Shown: positions 1-10,050 of the stretch, piece by piece | Numbering within the stretch: the stretch's first letter is position 1 | How the letters are laid out: every line of letters begins with the position of its first letter | Origin: Acanthosepion esculentum | Lineage: Eukaryota; Mollusca; Cephalopoda; Sepiida; Sepiidae | NCBI GenBank assembly: GCA_964036315.1 | Contig: OZ038510.1 | Span: 82,807,116 to 82,871,115 of the forward strand | DNA: 64,000 nucleotides | Reading direction: 5' to 3' | Position numbers and translations under genes: made by a program | The notes under the pieces: generated by a model | What the model saw: the letters and a program-made list of their open reading frames with translations, nothing else | What the model was told of the DNA's origin: nothing | Databases searched by the model: none

Positions 1-84
1 CTGCATTTTCTATAAATACTTTTATGGTAAATCTTTCCATTAACTTATTAATATTAATATTAATTAAGTTAATTATCTTAAGTA

Positions 85-380
85 CTATGAAATGGACAAA
101 GTCCGGCAATAATTTTAAGACATTTTTATGTTTATACATACTTTTTATAGATACAAATATTTTAAGTAAATGCTCTGTTTTATAATAAACAGTATTCATA
201 ACATTTACCGGAGGACGAATATCTTCTATGAAAATTTCTCGGACATTCAGGCCGGTAAATGTTATTTAATACTGTTTATTATAAAACAGAGCATTTACTT
301 AAAATATTTGTATCTATAAAAAGAACGTATAAACATAAAAATGTTTTAAAATAATTGTAGGACTTTGTCCATTTCATAAT
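85..380. repeat. Foldback repeat, about 127-bp arms
   Basis: Bases 85-211 and 252-380 are near-perfect reverse complements around a loop of about 40 bases. Each arm reads from a GAAATGGACAAAGTCC edge to an ATTTACCGG inner edge. Arm sequence recurs at 571-740, 1513-1593, 4938-5165 and 29725-29885, so this is one interspersed family here arranged as an inverted pair. No coding capacity is seen. The flanking TGACGTCA at 384-391 matches a CRE but may be chance. Confidence 0.8.
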
Positions 381-498
381 GTGTGACGTCATTTGTTTAC
401 ATTTGGATACGCTTTGAACAGATATGAATGTACGTGTGAGAATCATGGAAGATTGTAGTTTAAAAGCAGTAAAATCGACCTTGCTAACTGAACGATCT

Positions 499-740
499 TC
501 TGTGGCCCGATCGGTTAAGGCACGTCAGGCTATATGACGGTTCCGTATAGGATACAAGTTCGATTCTTGTCGGAGGACGCATATTTACTATGAAAATCTC
601 TCGGACATCCAGGCTGGTAAATGTTGTTTAATACTGTTTATTATAAACAGAGCATTTACTTAAATACTTGTATCTATAAAAATAAAAATAATGTTAAACA
701 TAAAAATGTCTTTAAATAATTGTCGGATTTTTTACCATTT
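499..740 (+). mobile_element. tRNA-derived SINE with foldback-family body
   Basis: The 5' part resembles a tRNA gene. An A-box-like TGGCCCGATCGG lies at 503-514 and a B-box-like GTTCGATTC at 558-566, spaced as in a pol III internal promoter. The body after 571 matches the arm of the foldback at 85-380, so the foldback is probably two bodies of this SINE in inverted orientation. The 3' side runs into an (AT)n tract, and SINEs often end in simple repeats. The exact family is not recognised; tRNA-type SINEs are well known from cephalopods. Confidence 0.7.
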
Positions 741-744
741 CATA

Positions 745-842
<98 letters not shown>

Positions 843-868
843 GTGTGTGTGTGTGTGTGTATATATAT
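741..868. repeat. (AT)n then (GT)n compound microsatellite
   Basis: Pure AT dinucleotides grade into TATG and then GT repeats. This directly follows the SINE and precedes the TATC array. Confidence 0.95.
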
Positions 869-937
869 AATTTATTAATTAAAGAATATCAGACACTCAA
901 ATCTTCGTTACTTTATAATCTATTTTCGTCTCTTCAT

Positions 938-1165
938 TATCTATCTATCTATCTATCTCTTTCTCAGTCCTTATTTATCTATCTATTTATCTATATTCGT
1001 CTTTTCATTATCTATCTATCTATCTATCTATCTCTTTCTCAGTCCTTATCTATCTATCTATCTTCGTCTCTTTATTATCTATTTTCGTCTCTTCATTATC
1101 TATCTATCTATCTATCTCTTTCTCAGTCCTTATTTATCTATCTATTTATCTATATTCGTCTTTTC

Positions 1166-1212
<47 letters not shown>

Positions 1213-1344
1213 CTTTCTCAGTCCTTATCTATCTATCTATCTTCGTCTCTTTATTATCTATTTTCGTCTCTTCATTATCTATCTATCTATCTATCTCTTT
1301 CTCAGTCCTTATTTATCTATCTATTTATCTATATTCGTCTTTTC

Positions 1345-1395
<51 letters not shown>

Positions 1396-1407
1396 CTTTC
1401 TCAGTCC

Positions 1408-1442
<35 letters not shown>

Positions 1443-1451
1443 CGTCTTTTC

Positions 1452-1482
<31 letters not shown>

Positions 1483-1512
1483 CTTTCTCAGTCCTTATCT
1501 ATCTATCTATCT
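938..1512. repeat. (TATC)n array with higher-order units
   Basis: Runs of TATC are punctuated by recurring phrases such as CTCTTTCTCAGTCCTTAT and TTCGTCTTTTCATTATC, giving a higher-order unit of roughly 150-180 bp repeated about three to four times. The long plus-strand reading frame over this block (839-1546) is only a Leu/Ser/Tyr translation of the repeat and is not a gene. Confidence 0.95.
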
Positions 1513-1593
1513 AATACTGTTTATTATAAACAGAGTATTTACTTAAATACTTTATCTATAAAAAGAATGTATAAACATAAAAATGTCTTAAAA
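1513..1593 (+). repeat. Fragment of the foldback/SINE body
   Basis: Matches part of the arm of the 85-380 foldback, from ATACTGTTTATTATAAACAG to the AAACATAAAAATGTCTTAAA stretch. It is truncated at both ends, on the left by the TATC array. Confidence 0.75.
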
Positions 1594-1930
1594 TATCTAG
1601 AGTATCTAGATTTTATGAATTTAAACTCAGTACTAGATAGGCGGAAAGGTCTCACTATGTTACAATTGCAGTTGCTAGATGTAACAGTGTTCTATGCAAA
1701 TAATTTATTCCCTCGTACTTCTCGCTTGTGGAACTCTCTTCTGGCTTCTTGCTTTTCAGTCAACTTTGAGTTTCAAAAATTTAAGTGCAATATCAATCTT
1801 TATCCTGTCTACATAATTCGTGTTCCTTTAGTGTTCTCGTTCTTTAAAAATGTTTCTCTTTTTTCATATTCTCCGAACACTTAGTAACCCCTTGTGTCTT
1901 AGTGGCTTTATTGCCTTGCTCTGGCTGAAG
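1594..1930 (+). pseudogene. LINE family A, worn RT C-terminal end and 3' UTR
   Basis: The reading frame ending at 1884 contains RTSRLWNSLL followed by a FKCNIN motif. This is the closing signature of the LINE at 44234-45037 (RTSRLWNSLP and FKCNVNR). After the stop, the stretch CTTAGTGGCTTTATTGCCTTGCT resembles the 3' UTR shared by copies at 31850 and 44985. It is 5'-truncated and carries no RT catalytic motifs. Confidence 0.7.
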
Positions 1931-2525
1931 TGATAAAAAAGATGTTCTATATTTCGATGTCTATTTTACTGATAACCTTGCTTTTTTATTTATTTATTTC
2001 AGTTTTTAAGAGTTCTTTTATATTTTTTCTCAATCAGCCATCAACATAGTGCCATCTTCGTATCTTAAGATTATTGCCACCGATAGTAAATTCTGTTGCA
2101 TCTACTCATTGTCTCAGCATCAACTCGTTGGATTCGTTAATCACACTTGGCGATAAAACGTGTTCTTATCATTTCCTCTTTCCATTTTCGTCTATTCACC
2201 GAACGGGTGCTCTATCCGGGTGTCGGCTGTCTGCCCCCAGTAAAGGTTGATCGACTATCATGCCCGAATAAAGCAAACATAACGCGAATTTCATGTATTT
2301 CTGTATTTTGTATCTCTTGGTCTGATAGCTTTCTGATCATAAAAATTATATTTCTTGTTCGAGTGTCTTGGAAAACGGCACACTCTATAGCTCCCATTTC
2401 CGGCTGAATACGGCCGAGAGTTCTTAACTTCAGAACCTTAATGATAATAATAGCTATTTAGAGATTTTACAGCTTAATTATTATTGTAAAGAATGCAACA
2501 CTGGAAATATTATGCGTTATATAAG
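1931..2525. other. No recognised feature
   Basis: Mixed-composition DNA with two short opposing frames (2147-2407 and 2212-2397) that show no recognisable domain or codon signature. Nothing here supports a gene. Confidence 0.5.
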
Positions 2526-2945
2526 AATTAAGTGTTGCAGCCGACACTGGAGTTTGAACACAGATAACCAGAGAGTAAACACAGGCGATCCCATTTTGAA
2601 GAAGTAGATCACGTGATGGTAAAGGAATTGTATATATGGGAATTAGCGGGGCATCTAATTGATCACCATTTCTATTCTATCCTCTATTACTACACGGATG
2701 ATTTTTTCTACACTATCCGCTATCTCTATACTATTCACTATAATATTTCTCTATACTGATCACTATTTCTACATTATCCTCTAAATCTATACTATTCACT
2801 ATACTATTTCTCTATACTGATCACTCTTTCTACACTATCCTCTATCTCAATACTATTCACTATAATATTCTCTACACTGATCACTCTTTTTACACTATCT
2901 TCTATCTATACTCTTCACTATACTATTTCTCCATACTGTTCACTC
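2526..2945 (+). mobile_element. Degenerate LTR-like sequence with internal minisatellite
   Basis: Bases 2530-2660 match the 5' part of the LTR-like repeats at 36592 and 37263: GCCGACACTG, then GTAGATCACGTGAT, then a TATA-like stretch before GGGAATTAGCG. The rest has expanded into a loose 40-70 bp repeat built from TTCTCTATACTGATCACT and TCTATACTATTCACTATA. Confidence 0.65.
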
Positions 2946-3035
2946 TTTCCCAATGGTATTAACACGTAAGTGAATGTAATAGATTAGACTGGAATTTGAA
3001 CTCGGCTCTCCGATTCCTCAACCAGAGACACCATA
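2946..3035 (-). mobile_element. tRNA-module fragment of composite SINE
   Basis: On the minus strand it carries a B-box-like GAGTTCAAATTCC and the TATTACATTCACTTACG tail found in the composite 5S-tRNA SINE copies at 54011 and 43201. The 5S head is absent. Confidence 0.6.
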
Positions 3036-3171
3036 ATAGTAATAGTAACGTAATTTCTGGAGATATACAATCATTTTTTTGGTATCTGTTTATATTTCTC
3101 AGATGAGGTATTATGTACACTATTTACATTGTCCAGACTATCGTCCTCATCGTTGTTGCTATATTTATCAC

Positions 3172-3209
3172 AACGTTTCTGCCGTTGTACGATCCGGCCT
3201 TCTTTAGGT
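3172..3209 (-). ncRNA. Hammerhead-like motif, class a, mutated core
   Basis: The minus strand reads CUAAAGA (G5 changed to A) followed by GGCCG, a loop, CGGC(A) and GAAACGUUGU. It is recognisably the class a motif of 40109-40152 but lacks an essential core base, so it should be inactive. Confidence 0.5.
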
Positions 3210-3633
3210 GTTTTGAATGTCGAACTGAACCCTTTATTTCGCTCGCTGGGTAGATTGATCTAGTGCCATGTCTAATGGATGTCAGTTATCAGTTATCTCC
3301 TGTTAATTCCCCTCATCAAGTTCTCCACCGTCTTAACCAAGTATTGAACTCACACTCTTTGGCTCCTGTCACTGGATCTAATTAACGCCTTTATCCACTG
3401 TGAGGACATCTGTACATGAATTTCTGGGTATTATAAACCTAATGTCTTCAGCAATTATTTTTTTACCTGTGTTCATATTGCTATTTTTACTGTTATCAAA
3501 TCGTGTTTTTACCAGAACTCACATTGTAATTTTATTTTTGTTGTTACTATCGCTTTTCTCTGACTCTCCTTATTACTGGTTCCCATATAATATTCATTTC
3601 TATGCTTGGTTTGGCTCAGGAGATTTTTGTGGC

Positions 3634-3885
3634 CTAGCATATGTGCTGATTCCTTAAGTTTACAAATTTTCCAATGATGTTCTTTGTGATTTCAACCTGA
3701 TCCCACAGAGGGCGGTGATCTCCCTTTTCTCTCCGTTTGTGATCAGCCACGTCTGATTTTTCCACTTCCCCTCGTGTTACAGCTTTTTGGTGTTCTCGAA
3801 ACCTTACCTTAAGGGGGCGGCCTGTCTCCCCTTTACATTTCTTTCTGCAACTGAACGGGATGCCGTACACACAGTCTTTCGTCAT
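3634..3885 (-). pseudogene. GIY-YIG endonuclease domain of a Penelope-like element
   Basis: The 83-residue frame contains a GVY-like start (CVYGIPFSC), then KGETGRPLKVRFREHQKA and an ADHKRREKGDH stretch. This is the usual spacing of a PLE GIY-YIG domain: GIY half, YIGET-x-R half, then a histidine-bearing helix. PLE GIY-YIG endonucleases nick target DNA for target-primed reverse transcription. The canonical YIG tyrosine-isoleucine before GETGR is lost (KG replaces YIG), so the domain is probably dead. Antisense relatives are at 46240-47700. Confidence 0.75.
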
Positions 3886-3960
3886 GTCCTCCTCTATGGG
3901 GTTGTCTTACTCGGGAGATATATCTGCGAAGTGTTATCCAGCTTTTTTTTTATGTTGCCC

Positions 3961-4384
3961 TGATGTTATATCATGTTTTTATATAAATTTGATGCCGAAA
4001 GCCTTTCATATATAGTTGATGAACCAGACATCCCTTTTTTTTCTACTCATTATTATTATCATGTTTTTCTTTTGATAGACTTAACAGTTACTGTACACAC
4101 CGGTTGCCAGAGACATCAGGTTACTTTGAACATTTTTGCCATTAGCTTTTCATATTTGAGTTCGTGCGTGAATTGTCGAGTTGACATATTTCAGAATTTG
4201 TTGCTATAGGCTGATTTACCCAATGGGCGACGATGCACGCCTGCCTGTAGCAAGAGACAGATGCTTACTGATTATGGTGTCTACTATCAGTAATTATCAG
4301 AGTTTTGCGTGTTTCGTAACTCGTTAAAATACACAAAAATAAACAAGCGGGTAAATATATTAGCAGCAAAAAAAGAATAATTAA
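3961..4384. other. No recognised feature
   Basis: AT-rich DNA with a short open frame (3973-4209) that shows no domain. I see no repeat match elsewhere in the window. Confidence 0.4.
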
Positions 4385-4466
4385 ATGTGTTTTAATTCAA
4401 GCAATGCAGCTGATGGAAAAATACTGAAATACTGCAAATTATGCAACATTTTCAATAAAGAAAATC

Positions 4467-4467
<1 letters not shown>

Positions 4468-4537
<70 letters not shown>

Positions 4538-4570
4538 AAACCATATTTTATATCTTACTGTTCTTTCCTT

Positions 4571-4619
<49 letters not shown>

Positions 4620-4645
4620 GAACACACACACACATACACACACAC
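4468..4645. repeat. (AT)n and (AC)n microsatellites
   Basis: Two AT tracts (4468-4535 and 4577-4616) are separated by about 40 unique bases, then an AC tract (4622-4647) follows. The AC tract abuts the antisense PLE coding fragment. Confidence 0.95.
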
Positions 4646-4649
4646 ATAT

Positions 4650-4917
4650 ATTTTTTTTTCTGAAAATTACAGTGTCGCTTTCCTTGTTGGCTGCCATGTC
4701 ATGCAATTTAAAATTTGCGTATTTAGGCAGCAATCCTTCTTTCATGCACATTTCATTAAAAACGACTGACGAGGTGCTTTTATTTAGTTTTTTATACAAT
4801 TTCTCATGCGATCTAATAATGTTTTTCTTTTTCAGATGATAAATTATATAAAAACTTTCCGAATGTTCTTTTTATCCGAGCACTTTCGGCTATACATTTA
4901 GCCATTTTCAAGGATTA
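4650..4917 (-). pseudogene. Penelope-like element, family B, N-terminal coding start (antisense)
   Basis: Minus-strand translation gives [16 protein letters not shown], then KEGLLPKYANFKLHDMAA. This is the N-terminal pattern of PLE proteins, in which a conserved LLPxYxN(x)2LHD region precedes the reverse transcriptase. Plus-strand relatives are at 24870 and 26116. The upstream end carries a class e hammerhead-like motif (4876-4916). It is frameshifted in the lysine-rich stretch and cut off by the AC tract, so it is a relic. Confidence 0.7.
4876..4916 (-). ncRNA. Hammerhead-like motif, class e, degenerate
   Basis: The minus strand shows a GGCUA/UAGCC stem followed by GAAAG and a near-palindrome ending in CUCGG. 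The CUGANGA box has decayed to CUUGAAA. Compare 24862-24899 and 26106-26144. Confidence 0.5.
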
Positions 4918-4937
4918 TATATATATATATATATATA

Positions 4938-5165
4938 TTATGAAATGGACAAAGTCCGACAATTGTTTTAATGTTTATACATTCTTTTTATAGATCCAAA
5001 TATTTAAGTAAATGCTCTTTTTATAATATTAACGATATTTACCGGCCTGAATGTCCGAGAAACTTTCATAGAAATTATGCGCTCTCCGACAGGCTATATG
5101 ACGGTTCCATATAGGATACATGTTCGATTCCTCTCGAAGGACGAATATTTTCTATGAAAATCTCA
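4938..5165. repeat. Foldback-family repeat with tRNA-like segment
   Basis: Bases 4938-5085 match the left arm of the 85-380 foldback. Bases 5086-5165 match the tRNA-like segment of the SINE at 499-600 (GCTATATGACGGTTCC, then GTTCGATTCC). So it is a SINE copy with the body inverted upstream of its own head. Confidence 0.7.
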
Positions 5166-6030
5166 TCGGGCCACGAGAGCTGTTATTTTTCCTCAGCTAT
5201 TTATATATACGGGTCAGTGGTGCATTGTGGGTAGTCATTTTTGGCAGATATTTCACCGGAAGTCGTTTATTTGTTTATTTATTTATTTGTGTCAAATTAT
5301 TTTGCTTGTTCTTATTTAATTTTATTTTTGTTTTTTATCCTTTATATTTATTTTATTTTTATTTATTTATTATTTTTTTTATTTTGATCGGTGTTTATGT
5401 TAATGTAGTAAAAATTTGTTTATCTAGCTTATTGTAGGTAGTCTATTATGGCGGTTATTTTACCGGAAGTCATTTATTTATTTATTTGGGTCTAATTATT
5501 TTGCTTGTTTTTATCTATTTCTATTTTTATTTTTTATCATATATTATTTATTTATTATTTTTAATTTGATTGGTGTTTTTATTAACGTAATAAAAATTTC
5601 TTTATATAGTTATTTAACAGTTTTGCTTTTGTTAGGGAAGATAAAGCTATTTGTTGAATTTTGGGGTTGATTGTTATGGTTTGTTCTGACTATTATTTTG
5701 GCGGGAACAGTTTTTAATTTATTTATTTGGATTGATTATATTTATTTGTTTTTTTCTAAACGGCTAGTTTATCGGTATCGGTTGTTAGTTTATTTATATA
5801 TTTGGATGTATTTAGATCAATTTATTATACTTTTCGTTATTTATTTGTTACACTGTATATTTTCTCTTTTTGGTTTTCGATTTGTAAGTAATGCGGTATA
5901 TTATTTTTTAATCATTTTTTATCGTTATATAACAGTTAAAGCTATTTTTCGTCCGATTTTTTGTTTAGATTTTTTATAGTCTAATATTTTGTTTATTATT
6001 TACTTTATTCATTGATTTTGTTCTTATTTT
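5166..6030. other. T-rich PLE-associated non-coding stretch
   Basis: The first 110 bases, from the CTGTTATTTTTCCTCAGCTA stretch through GTGCATTGTGGGTAG to ACCGGAAGTCG, recur at 26541-26640 and more loosely at 53445-53500. In both places they sit next to class c hammerhead-like motifs. The rest is TTTAT-rich low complexity. The frames at 5120-5437 and 5671-5979 are hydrophobic translations of this T-rich DNA and show no domain. Confidence 0.5.
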
Positions 6031-6032
6031 TT

Positions 6033-6036
<4 letters not shown>

Positions 6037-6116
<80 letters not shown>
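6037..6116. repeat. (AT)n microsatellite
   Basis: An uninterrupted AT tract of about 80 bases. Confidence 0.95.
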
Positions 6117-6117
<1 letters not shown>

Positions 6118-6367
6118 GGTGTAAGAGCAAAATTGTCTAATTGTTAGTTCTGGTCCGTTGGATCTTAGAAAATGATTAAATATATCTTACTGGAATTCTT
6201 CGAGTTTTCATAACTATTCGATTCTACTTTGAGCAATAAGAATGTATAATTACTTTCCAAGCTTAAAAGAAGAATCGTGATGAAATCGATCATAAACGAA
6301 TATGGCATGTTCATCATTAATTAATCATAAATAAGGATCCGAAGGTCATAAAATATTGAAATAAAGC

Positions 6368-6370
<3 letters not shown>
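6117..6370. other. No recognised feature
   Basis: AT-rich single-copy-looking DNA between two AT tracts; no repeat match found. Confidence 0.4.
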
Positions 6371-6417
<47 letters not shown>

Positions 6418-6571
6418 TTATTTCTATGATCCTTGTTTTCACGCACTTGCGATCATCAGACAAACCCAGTCACAAACTCGCATCAATAAAACTAAGTATG
6501 TTAGCTCTATCACTGATATTTCAAATAAGTACCGTGTATATATAACATATAAATAATATATAGAGAAATTG

Positions 6572-6604
<33 letters not shown>

Positions 6605-6620
6605 TTATATATATATATGT

Positions 6621-6664
<44 letters not shown>
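6371..6664. repeat. (AT)n and (AC)n microsatellites with short spacer
   Basis: AT tract 6371-6416, a spacer that resembles 30290-30380 (TTAGCTCTATCACTGATATT compared with TTAGCCCTATCTTTGAGATT), then AC and AT tracts from 6573. Confidence 0.9.
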
Positions 6665-6667
<3 letters not shown>

Positions 6668-6887
6668 ACTATACTCGTGTCGAAAAAACTTCGAATTCTT
6701 GATTTAACAATAGCCAAATCAATCTGGAAGGGGAAAAAATGTTTTTAAAAAGAAAGAGCCAGGAACATGAAAGCCTGCTGAAAATAATCGCACAGATACA
6801 GGTTCAAGGCCCAAAGACAAAAACCCCGATACGAGTAAACAACTAACTAAAGAGCTCGATACAAACGTAGAGCAGACCTAGTCAAAA

Positions 6888-6978
6888 CCTAATGAGCCAG
6901 ACAAACCTACCAGGATCAGCTGGCCCTGACGATCTGCCTAAGTTAAACCTTGGTAGGTTGTCTGGCTCATTAGATTTT

Positions 6979-6982
<4 letters not shown>
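6888..6982. repeat. Inverted repeat hairpin, about 33-bp arms
   Basis: Bases 6888-6921 (AGTCAAAACCTAATGAGCC onward) pair with 6950-6982 (ending in TGGCTCATTAGATTTTGACT) around a loop of about 28 bases. The right arm runs directly into an (AT)n tract. Confidence 0.8.
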
Positions 6983-7047
<65 letters not shown>

Positions 7048-7238
7048 AATGAGTTAATGATCAGAGTTGACTTGAATAAATAAATGAATAAGCGCCGGAC
7101 ATGAGATGTGGTAGAAGGTGAGAAGAAGGAGAAATGGCCGATCTGAAATATCAAATATATATATATATAAAAAATATAAATAAATACTTTCACAAAAAAA
7201 ACGTTAAATTTTTTAATTTGCAACTTTTCAGTTGTTTG

Positions 7239-7287
<49 letters not shown>

Positions 7288-7290
7288 TCC
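6981..7290. repeat. (AT)n tracts flanking a PLE-associated spacer
   Basis: AT tracts at 6981-7045, 7153-7171 and 7240-7285. The spacer at 7172-7239, with AATTTGCAACTTTTCAGTTG, recurs at 46090-46155 (same strand) and 23815-23845 (opposite strand). Confidence 0.85.
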
Positions 7291-7545
7291 GCTGATTGGT
7301 TCACTGTTCTGTCCCGGTCTCACTCGTTATTTCACATCAAGGTGCACTCTATATCGGGTTCCGCAACCCTTCCCTTTGTAAACAGCGTGAATGTTTGTTG
7401 TTATTTGTCTCTAGCTCCTTGTGTTCATTTTCTTTTCGCTTCTCCTTCTCATTACACATTTTCTGTTGCTTTTTAATTTAAGTTAAATCTCCCGTAGAGA
7501 CCCGAAGAGCGGGAGCGAAACCGGTTGGTTCGCTTTTAAAATGTC
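7291..7545 (+). mobile_element. PLE-type terminal segment with class d hammerhead-like motif
   Basis: It ends with CCGAAGAGCGGGAGCGAAAC then CGGTTGGTT at 7502-7529. This parallels the motif at 52296-52331, which keeps a full hammerhead core. Here the CUGANGA box has lost its U. No protein domain is visible. Confidence 0.55.
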
Positions 7546-7550
7546 TTGTA

Positions 7551-7850
7551 GATAGTTAAATACCTCGTCTCAGAAATATAGACAGATCCTGAAGAAGGCC
7601 GGAGCCTACAAAGGCCGAAACGTCGGGATTATGACAATAAAGAGGAGGACAACAGTCTGAATAGTGTAAATAGTGTAGATAGTTAAAATACCTCGTCTCA
7701 GAAATATAGACAGATCCTGAAGAAGGCCGGAGCCTACAAAGGCCGTAATGTCTGGAATATGACAACAAAGAGGAGGACAACAGTCTGAACAGTGTAAATA
7801 GTGTAGATAGTTAAAATACCTCATCACAGAAATATAGACAGGCTCGGATC
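7551..7850 (+). repeat. Tandem duplication of PLE terminal unit (about 128-bp period)
   Basis: The unit running from GATAGTTAAATACCTCGTCTC through a class a hammerhead-like motif to GTGTAAATAGTGTA occurs at 7551-7678 and 7679-7806, with a third partial start at 7807-7845. The second copy has lost the GAAAC box (GTAAT). Confidence 0.8.
7585..7628 (+). ncRNA. Hammerhead-like motif, class a (copy 1)
   Basis: CUGAAGA at 7589-7595, one extra A, a GGCC/GGCC stem, GAAAC at 7617-7621, and a GUC cleavage-type triplet at 7622-7624. A C-G closing pair for stem I is available. The extra base between A9 and stem II departs from the classical core. PLE-encoded hammerheads are established knowledge; activity here is inference. 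Confidence 0.55.
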
Positions 7851-7899
7851 GGTACGGACGAAATATACCAAATATATGGAGAGCGTATCTATACAATCT

Positions 7900-8060
7900 A
7901 CCTCAGTGGACTATATAAAATGTTTGGTTCAAAATTCCTGTGTATATCACCTGAAGAAGGCTGGAGCGTACAACAGGCGAAACGTCGTCAATATGACATT
8001 AAAGATGAGGACAGCAGCTCGAACAATGTAAATAGTGTAAATATTTTAGACCCTATTGCG
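7900..8060 (+). mobile_element. PLE terminal segment with class a hammerhead-like motif
   Basis: CUGAAGA at 7951-7957, a GCTGG/CAGGC-type stem, GAAAC at 7979-7983 and GUC at 7984-7986. It continues into ATATGACATTAAAGATGAGG, matching the sequence downstream of the other class a copies. Confidence 0.6.
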
Positions 8061-8600
8061 TAGAAATCATTTTGGGCCCCTATCCATCAACACCTCTGAT
8101 ATAGATAACCAAACAAAGAAACAAGTTGCTGACAGATACTCTGACGAGTTCTTTTCTTGTAATGGATAACGGCTCAAAATGAGACATTGGCCAATCGGTT
8201 TGAAATCCTAGCTGAGTTCGATATATGCACAAATACCTTTGGGAGCTCATCAGTCAAAAAGAGACATTATCGCCCAAGCGTGTCACATCTGCCCGTACAA
8301 ACACACATTCGGCCACACCCATTCCTGTCTTTGAATCTAAGGAAGAAGAAGATGATGAGGCTGTCTTTTCTACAAATATTTCCATGGCGACTCTTCTGAT
8401 GAGTTTTGTTTACTGTCTCCCTGGGACGCCGAATATATGAATCTAAACGTGTTGCTAAATTGGCGACGAGGTTTCGCGTTTTACTGTTGAACTTGCGACA
8501 TGAAACCGTCTCTTCTATTCTTCTATTCTCACACTTCTCACATGTGAAAGTCTCTTCCGATTTCTTGTTTTCCTGTAAACTACCGCAAGTTCTATGCTAA
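8061..8600. other. No recognised feature
   Basis: Overlapping frames (8187-8399, 8225-8440, 8406-8600) show no domain. The 3' end may be worn LINE sequence leading into the fragment at 8601. Confidence 0.35.
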
Positions 8601-8775
8601 CAGTTTCTTCTGTCGCACTACTTGCTGGTGGAACTCTCTATCTCTCTGTCTCTCTCTCTTGACTTCTTGCTTCCACGTCAAATTTGATCGCTAAAAATTT
8701 AAATGCAATGTCAATCGTCATCTTTTGTCTTCTTGAAGTCTATTCTTTTTTTCTCTTTCCTCAAAATCCCCCCCA
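8601..8775 (+). pseudogene. LINE family A 3' relic
   Basis: Matches the CTTGTGGAACTC to TTTAAATGCAATGTCAATCG region of the LINE C-terminus at 44700-44800, interrupted by a short (TCTC)n. Heavily decayed. Confidence 0.55.
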
Positions 8776-8932
8776 CCCCTAATAAATTCTTTTCATTATC
8801 TTTATTTCCCCGAAAACCTCCGTAATTCTCTTTAATTCCTTGTAAATCTCCGTAATTTCTTTAAAAAGGTAAAAAAAGATGATATACAATGAAGAATTAA
8901 GAGAAAGAAAAACAGAATTTAAATGAATGAAT

Positions 8933-9250
8933 GAATGCAAGAAGAAGAAGAAGAAGAAGAAGAAGAAGAAGAAGAAGAAGAAGAAGAAGAAGAAGAAAAG
9001 CAAATAAAAGGAGGCGGAGATGAAGAAAAAGGAGAGGAGGAGGAAAGAGAAGAAGAAGTGGAGATAAAAGAAGTGGGAGGAGGAGGAAATAGACGAACAA
9101 CTACAATAAAAAAAGGAGATACAAGAAGAAGAAAAAGAGAAGGAGATAGTAGAAGTAAAAGATGAACAGAGAGAGGAAAAAGAAGAGGAGGAGGATAAGG
9201 AGATACAAGAAGAAGAAGATGACGAAGAAGAGAAGGGGGAGGGGGAGAAA
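8933..9250. repeat. (GAA)n and purine-rich low complexity
   Basis: Starts as pure GAA triplets and decays into GA-rich sequence. Glu/Lys/Arg-rich frames on plus and Phe/Leu-rich frames on minus are shadows of this. Confidence 0.95.
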
Positions 9251-9256
9251 GAGATT

Positions 9257-9405
9257 TTTTTTTTTTTTTTTTTTAATCATATCACCCCAAGCAAGGCCGG
9301 AGGCCACTATCACGCAAGGGGTTAAAGAGGGGGTTGGAGGGAGAGCAGATAGGAGTGGCAAGGGAGAGGATGTGGAGAAGGGAAAGAGACAGAGAGAGAG
9401 AAATC
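9257..9405 (-). mobile_element. LINE family A 3' UTR and poly(A), antisense
   Basis: A T20 run is followed by AATCATATCACCCCAAGCAA and a stretch matching the reverse complement of the 3' end at 44930-45020. It is an antisense 3' LINE end with its poly(A) tail, inserted in purine-rich DNA. Confidence 0.75.
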
Positions 9406-9930
9406 CGGGGACCCCTTCCTAGACACGAAACAAGGTTTGGGCCTCTAAACGTGTCCAATAGAGGGGGGAGGAGTGTAGACCGGGCGGTAGGAAAGCCTAC
9501 CTACTCCTATATAGATACAAGAAGAAGAAGGAGAAGAGGAGAAGGAGATAAAAAAGAAGAGGAGGGGGAGGGGAGGAGGAGGAACTAGTATAAGAAGATG
9601 AGGAGATAGAAGAAAGAAAAAGAGGAGGAGGAGGAGGAGGAGGAGGAGGAGGAGAAAGAGATACTAGAAGAAAAAGAAGGAGGAGGAAATAGAAGAAGAA
9701 GAGGAGAAGAAGGAAGAAATAGAAGAAAAATAAAAGAAGAAGAAGAAGAAAAGAAAAAGAAGAAAAAGAAGAAGAGAAAGAGATACAAGAAAAAGAGTAG
9801 ATAGTAGAAGATGATGATGAGGAGATACAAGAAAAAGAAGGTTAAGAAGAAGAAGAAGAAGAGGAAGAAAAAAAGCAAGAGAAGAAGAAAGAAGAAGAAG
9901 AGGAGAAAAAAAACGCTGAAATATTTTATT
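9406..9930. repeat. GAA/GGA-rich purine tract
   Basis: About 95 bases of mixed sequence are followed by long AGG/AAG arrays from 9515. Strand asymmetry is near total. Confidence 0.9.
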
Positions 9931-9954
9931 TTATTTTATTTTAAATTTGTGTCT

Positions 9955-10050
9955 TCCCCCCCGCCTAGTGTTGTTTTCCCAGTGATTTACTTGTTGGATA
10001 CCAAACAGCATGATGGTAGTGAGTTCGATCCCGTTTGAATGCCACAGATT
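9955..10050 (+). mobile_element. tRNA-like SINE relic
   Basis: It has GATGGTAGTGAGTTCGATCC, with a B-box-like GTTCGATCC, and an upstream TGTTGGATACC segment. A worn single copy. Confidence 0.4.

Larger units (their letters stand above)
3090..3960 (-). mobile_element. Penelope-like element, family A, 3' region (antisense)
   Basis: A minus-strand PLE fragment holding a GIY-YIG endonuclease piece (3634-3885), then non-coding sequence, then a worn hammerhead-like motif at 3172-3209. The same order recurs at 39430-39960 (minus) and 46240-47700 (minus), and the non-coding part recurs at 40030-40230 (plus). No reverse transcriptase motif is present, so it is a truncated copy. Confidence 0.75.

Noticed and set aside
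839..1546. 235-codon plus frame
   Set aside because: Translation of a TATC microsatellite (Leu/Ser/Tyr repeats).
3400..3657. 85-codon hydrophobic plus frame
   Set aside because: Antisense to a PLE non-coding and GIY-YIG segment; no signal beyond T-rich composition.
8935..9165. Glu-rich frame
   Set aside because: Pure GAA repeat translation.
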